Below, piece after piece: positions 62,665 to 64,000 of a stretch of DNA of 64,000 nt. Source of the DNA: Candidatus Argoarchaeum ethanivorans (GTDB lineage: Archaea > Halobacteriota > Methanosarcinia > Methanosarcinales > EX4572-44). The position numbers and the translations under genes are program-made. Where the stretch lies: assembly GCA_004193545.1 (NCBI GenBank), contig RPGO01000035.1, forward strand, positions 1 to 64,000, written 5' to 3'. Each line of letters begins with the position of its first letter. Positions within the stretch are counted from its first letter, which is position 1. The notes below the pieces were generated by a model that searched no databases, was not told the DNA's origin, and worked only from the letters and a program-made list of their open reading frames with translations.

Positions 62665-63337
62665 AATTGATGTTACGTTGTATTGGCTTTGATTATACTG
62701 ATGAGGATTTTTATGTGACTCATTGGTGGGATTTTGATTTATGGATGGACAGGACAAAACGCAAGTGACTGGAAAAATTTAAATTCTATCATGTGCAATA
62801 GTTAATTCAAATATTCCTCAAAAAATCCCATTAATATCAATACCAGTGAGAATGGGACATAATATGGCACATGCTGTAACATGGTGTTTGTCTGTGATAA
62901 AACCATTGGTAAATTCAATATCACTTATTCTATTTGACAGAGGATTTTATAGTAAGGAACTTATGCTAACATTCTCGAAAGCCATTTACCCATATCTCAT
63001 TTTTGTCCCAAAAAATTCTAAAATTCGGAAAGAACCTGCTCAAACGGAAGAAACGGAAAAGAAAACTGTTTAGTATAAGTTCAAACTAAATATAAATAAA
63101 ACAGTTCTGAGGGGGGAGACCACTCTTGCATTATTAAAACAAATATTCGACAAAAGAAGTGATAAATCATACGACTGGGCATTCGCTACCAACCAATCTT
63201 CAATTGATCCGGATCACATTATTGCTTCATATAAAAGGAGATGGAGAATTGAAACAGGTTTCCGTGTCCAGGATGAAGCTTGTATAATGTCAAAGTCAAA
63301 AGATGTCAGTATCCGATTTTTTTATTTTGCTTTATGA
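62665..63337 (+). pseudogene. Decayed IS4-like (DDE_Tnp_1) transposase
   Basis: Pieces in several frames are collinear: a short DYTDEDFYVTHWWDFDLW region; IPVRMGHNMAHAVTWCLSVI, then SLILFDRGFYSKELMLTF with the second catalytic Asp; and IIASYKRRWRIETGFRVQDE with the Y-(2)-R-(3)-E signature. Internal stops at about 63071 and earlier frameshifts inactivate it. I see no remaining terminal repeats. Confidence 0.72.
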
Positions 63338-63600
63338 ACAAGTGCTGCAACTGCTATGGGTTGTGCTTCGTACAAAAATGAGGTAAGTTTTGTGCGTTCA
63401 TGTTGGATATGTACGAAGAGTGTACTAAGCGAGGATATAAGAATATATGATAAGCAGTACACCCCCACGACACAGCAACATGGGGGTGCAGGTTGATGAA
63501 GCATCAGGGTGCCATCGATAAGATATCCACATCTTATAGCAAAATTAAATGGACGGTGTAGTTGAGACTATGAGAGATGGATATATTATTCGAAGATACT

Positions 63601-63711
63601 GTACTTTCTCCTCACACATAAATGATGTGTAGTCCACCGTCCCCCACCTCGTATCATTAGAATGCATTTTATTCAGTAATCCTCATCACGTTTAACCTAT
63701 CAAAATCAGGT
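63601..63711 (-). pseudogene. Second copy of the vapC 3' end and flank, cut by an insertion sequence
   Basis: On the minus strand, TGATTTTGATAGGTTAAACG encodes DFDRLNVMRITE and a stop (63669-63671), followed by the same flank as at 20984-21049. Upstream, the gene is broken at about 63711 by the end of an IS element. The remnant VapC differs from the intact one by K-to-M in the final residues. Confidence 0.82.
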
Positions 63712-64000
63712 AGTGTCCTAAATTTCATGATCCACCCTTAAACATCAAAAATTCCCTCCACGTCCATGAATGATTGGTGATCCCTTTAGCCATACACGGA
63801 GTCCTCTCGATGTTTCTGACCCCTTTGGGAGTTTCAATCGCAAGTGACAAATGGGGTCTGATAAGATTGGTGTAGCACTGGTAGAGGTCAAGGTGGTCGT
63901 CCAGCATATTCTTGCATTTCGAAAAACAGAGACTTTTCCAGACCAATCTCGAGATTCTATGCCGCAGGGTAAGGTTATATCGTTCTACATACACCGTTTC
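63712..64000 (-). mobile_element. Insertion sequence 3' end with partial DDE transposase, running off the window
   Basis: The reading frame enters from the right edge and ends at 63725. VERYNLTLRHRISRLVWKSL, then CFSKCKNMLDDHLDLYQCYT and NLIRPHLSLA match the C-terminal catalytic part of IS1-type/DDE transposases, including the E and the NxxRPHxxL tail. The element end is near GGTAGTGTCCTA (63709-63720). It interrupts the second vapC copy. Confidence 0.7.

Noticed and set aside
1-64000. tRNA and rRNA genes
   Set aside because: I looked through the intergenic gaps for tRNA-like cloverleaf signatures and rRNA and recognised none; a covariance-model scan would be decisive.

Overview
The window is archaeal and most likely from a Methanosarcinales-related C1 or alkane-metabolising lineage (methanogen, ANME-2 or GoM-Arc1 type). 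The evidence is genes for an acetyl-CoA decarbonylase/synthase (cdhC, cdhD, cdhE, plus a CooC-type ATPase), a formylmethanofuran dehydrogenase operon (fwdD-B-A-C), the methyl-CoM reductase activation factor AtwA, a tetrahydromethanopterin glutamate ligase-like protein, S-layer proteins with Methanosarcina-type duplicated domains, and archaeal information-processing genes (SRP RNA, SRP19, RNase P RNA, L37e, L11, Spt5, LSm, fibrillarin, CCA transferase). No mcr, mtr or 16S gene is present, so the lineage and the direction of the pathway cannot be fixed from this window alone.

Layout. 0-5 kb: an IS630 end that truncates a secreted-protein gene, a PPOX-fold protein, SRP RNA, a glycosyltransferase, a phosphoribosyltransferase, and a coiled-coil protein next to serB. 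5-13.4 kb: the carbon-metabolism block frhB-like, cdhC, S-layer/dockerin protein, cooC, cdhD, cdhE. 13.4-15 kb: small accessory genes including a HicB cut by a 135-bp MITE-like element. 15-20 kb: fwdDBAC and flpA. 20-24.5 kb: an antitoxin/VapC pair, uvrA and a UPF0305 protein. 24.5-30 kb: a large S-layer-like gene lacking its 5' end, then a badly degraded inverted copy of gatA-gatB, then ten codons of purF, then rpl37e and lsm. 30-35 kb: transposase and ORF scraps, convergent toxin and antitoxin genes, intact gatCAB. 34.7-40.3 kb: an EndoQ-like nuclease and three secreted proteins with PEF-CTERM-like tails. 40.4-46.7 kb: RNase P RNA, SRP19, CCA transferase, a four-gene HEPN cassette, thpR, L11, Spt5. 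46.9-49.8 kb: atwA, a V4R-like protein and a Cas4-like nuclease with a frameshift. 49.9-60.4 kb: a dockerin-bearing beta-helix protein, an isocitrate/isopropylmalate-type dehydrogenase, IS5 debris, decayed prefoldin beta, a DHH phosphoesterase, ilvE, DacZ, a lipoprotein, a DUF434 protein, an MptN-like ligase and PPAT. 60.4-64 kb: a mobile-element graveyard.

How the genes fit together. Cdh and Fwd form the two ends of the C1 branch of the Wood-Ljungdahl pathway. The F420-reactive FrhB homologue, AtwA and the methanopterin ligase belong to the same cofactor system. The secreted genes build the cell envelope. Dispersed composite hairpins sit in many intergenic gaps, close to start or stop codons.

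Cautions. Several defects look like indels at homopolymers or like error-rich sequence at joins: the gatAB copy, an A7 run in the cas4-like gene, a G6 run in the IS1634 transposase, and the pfdB remnant. An assembly or sequencing origin must be considered before any of these is read as biology.
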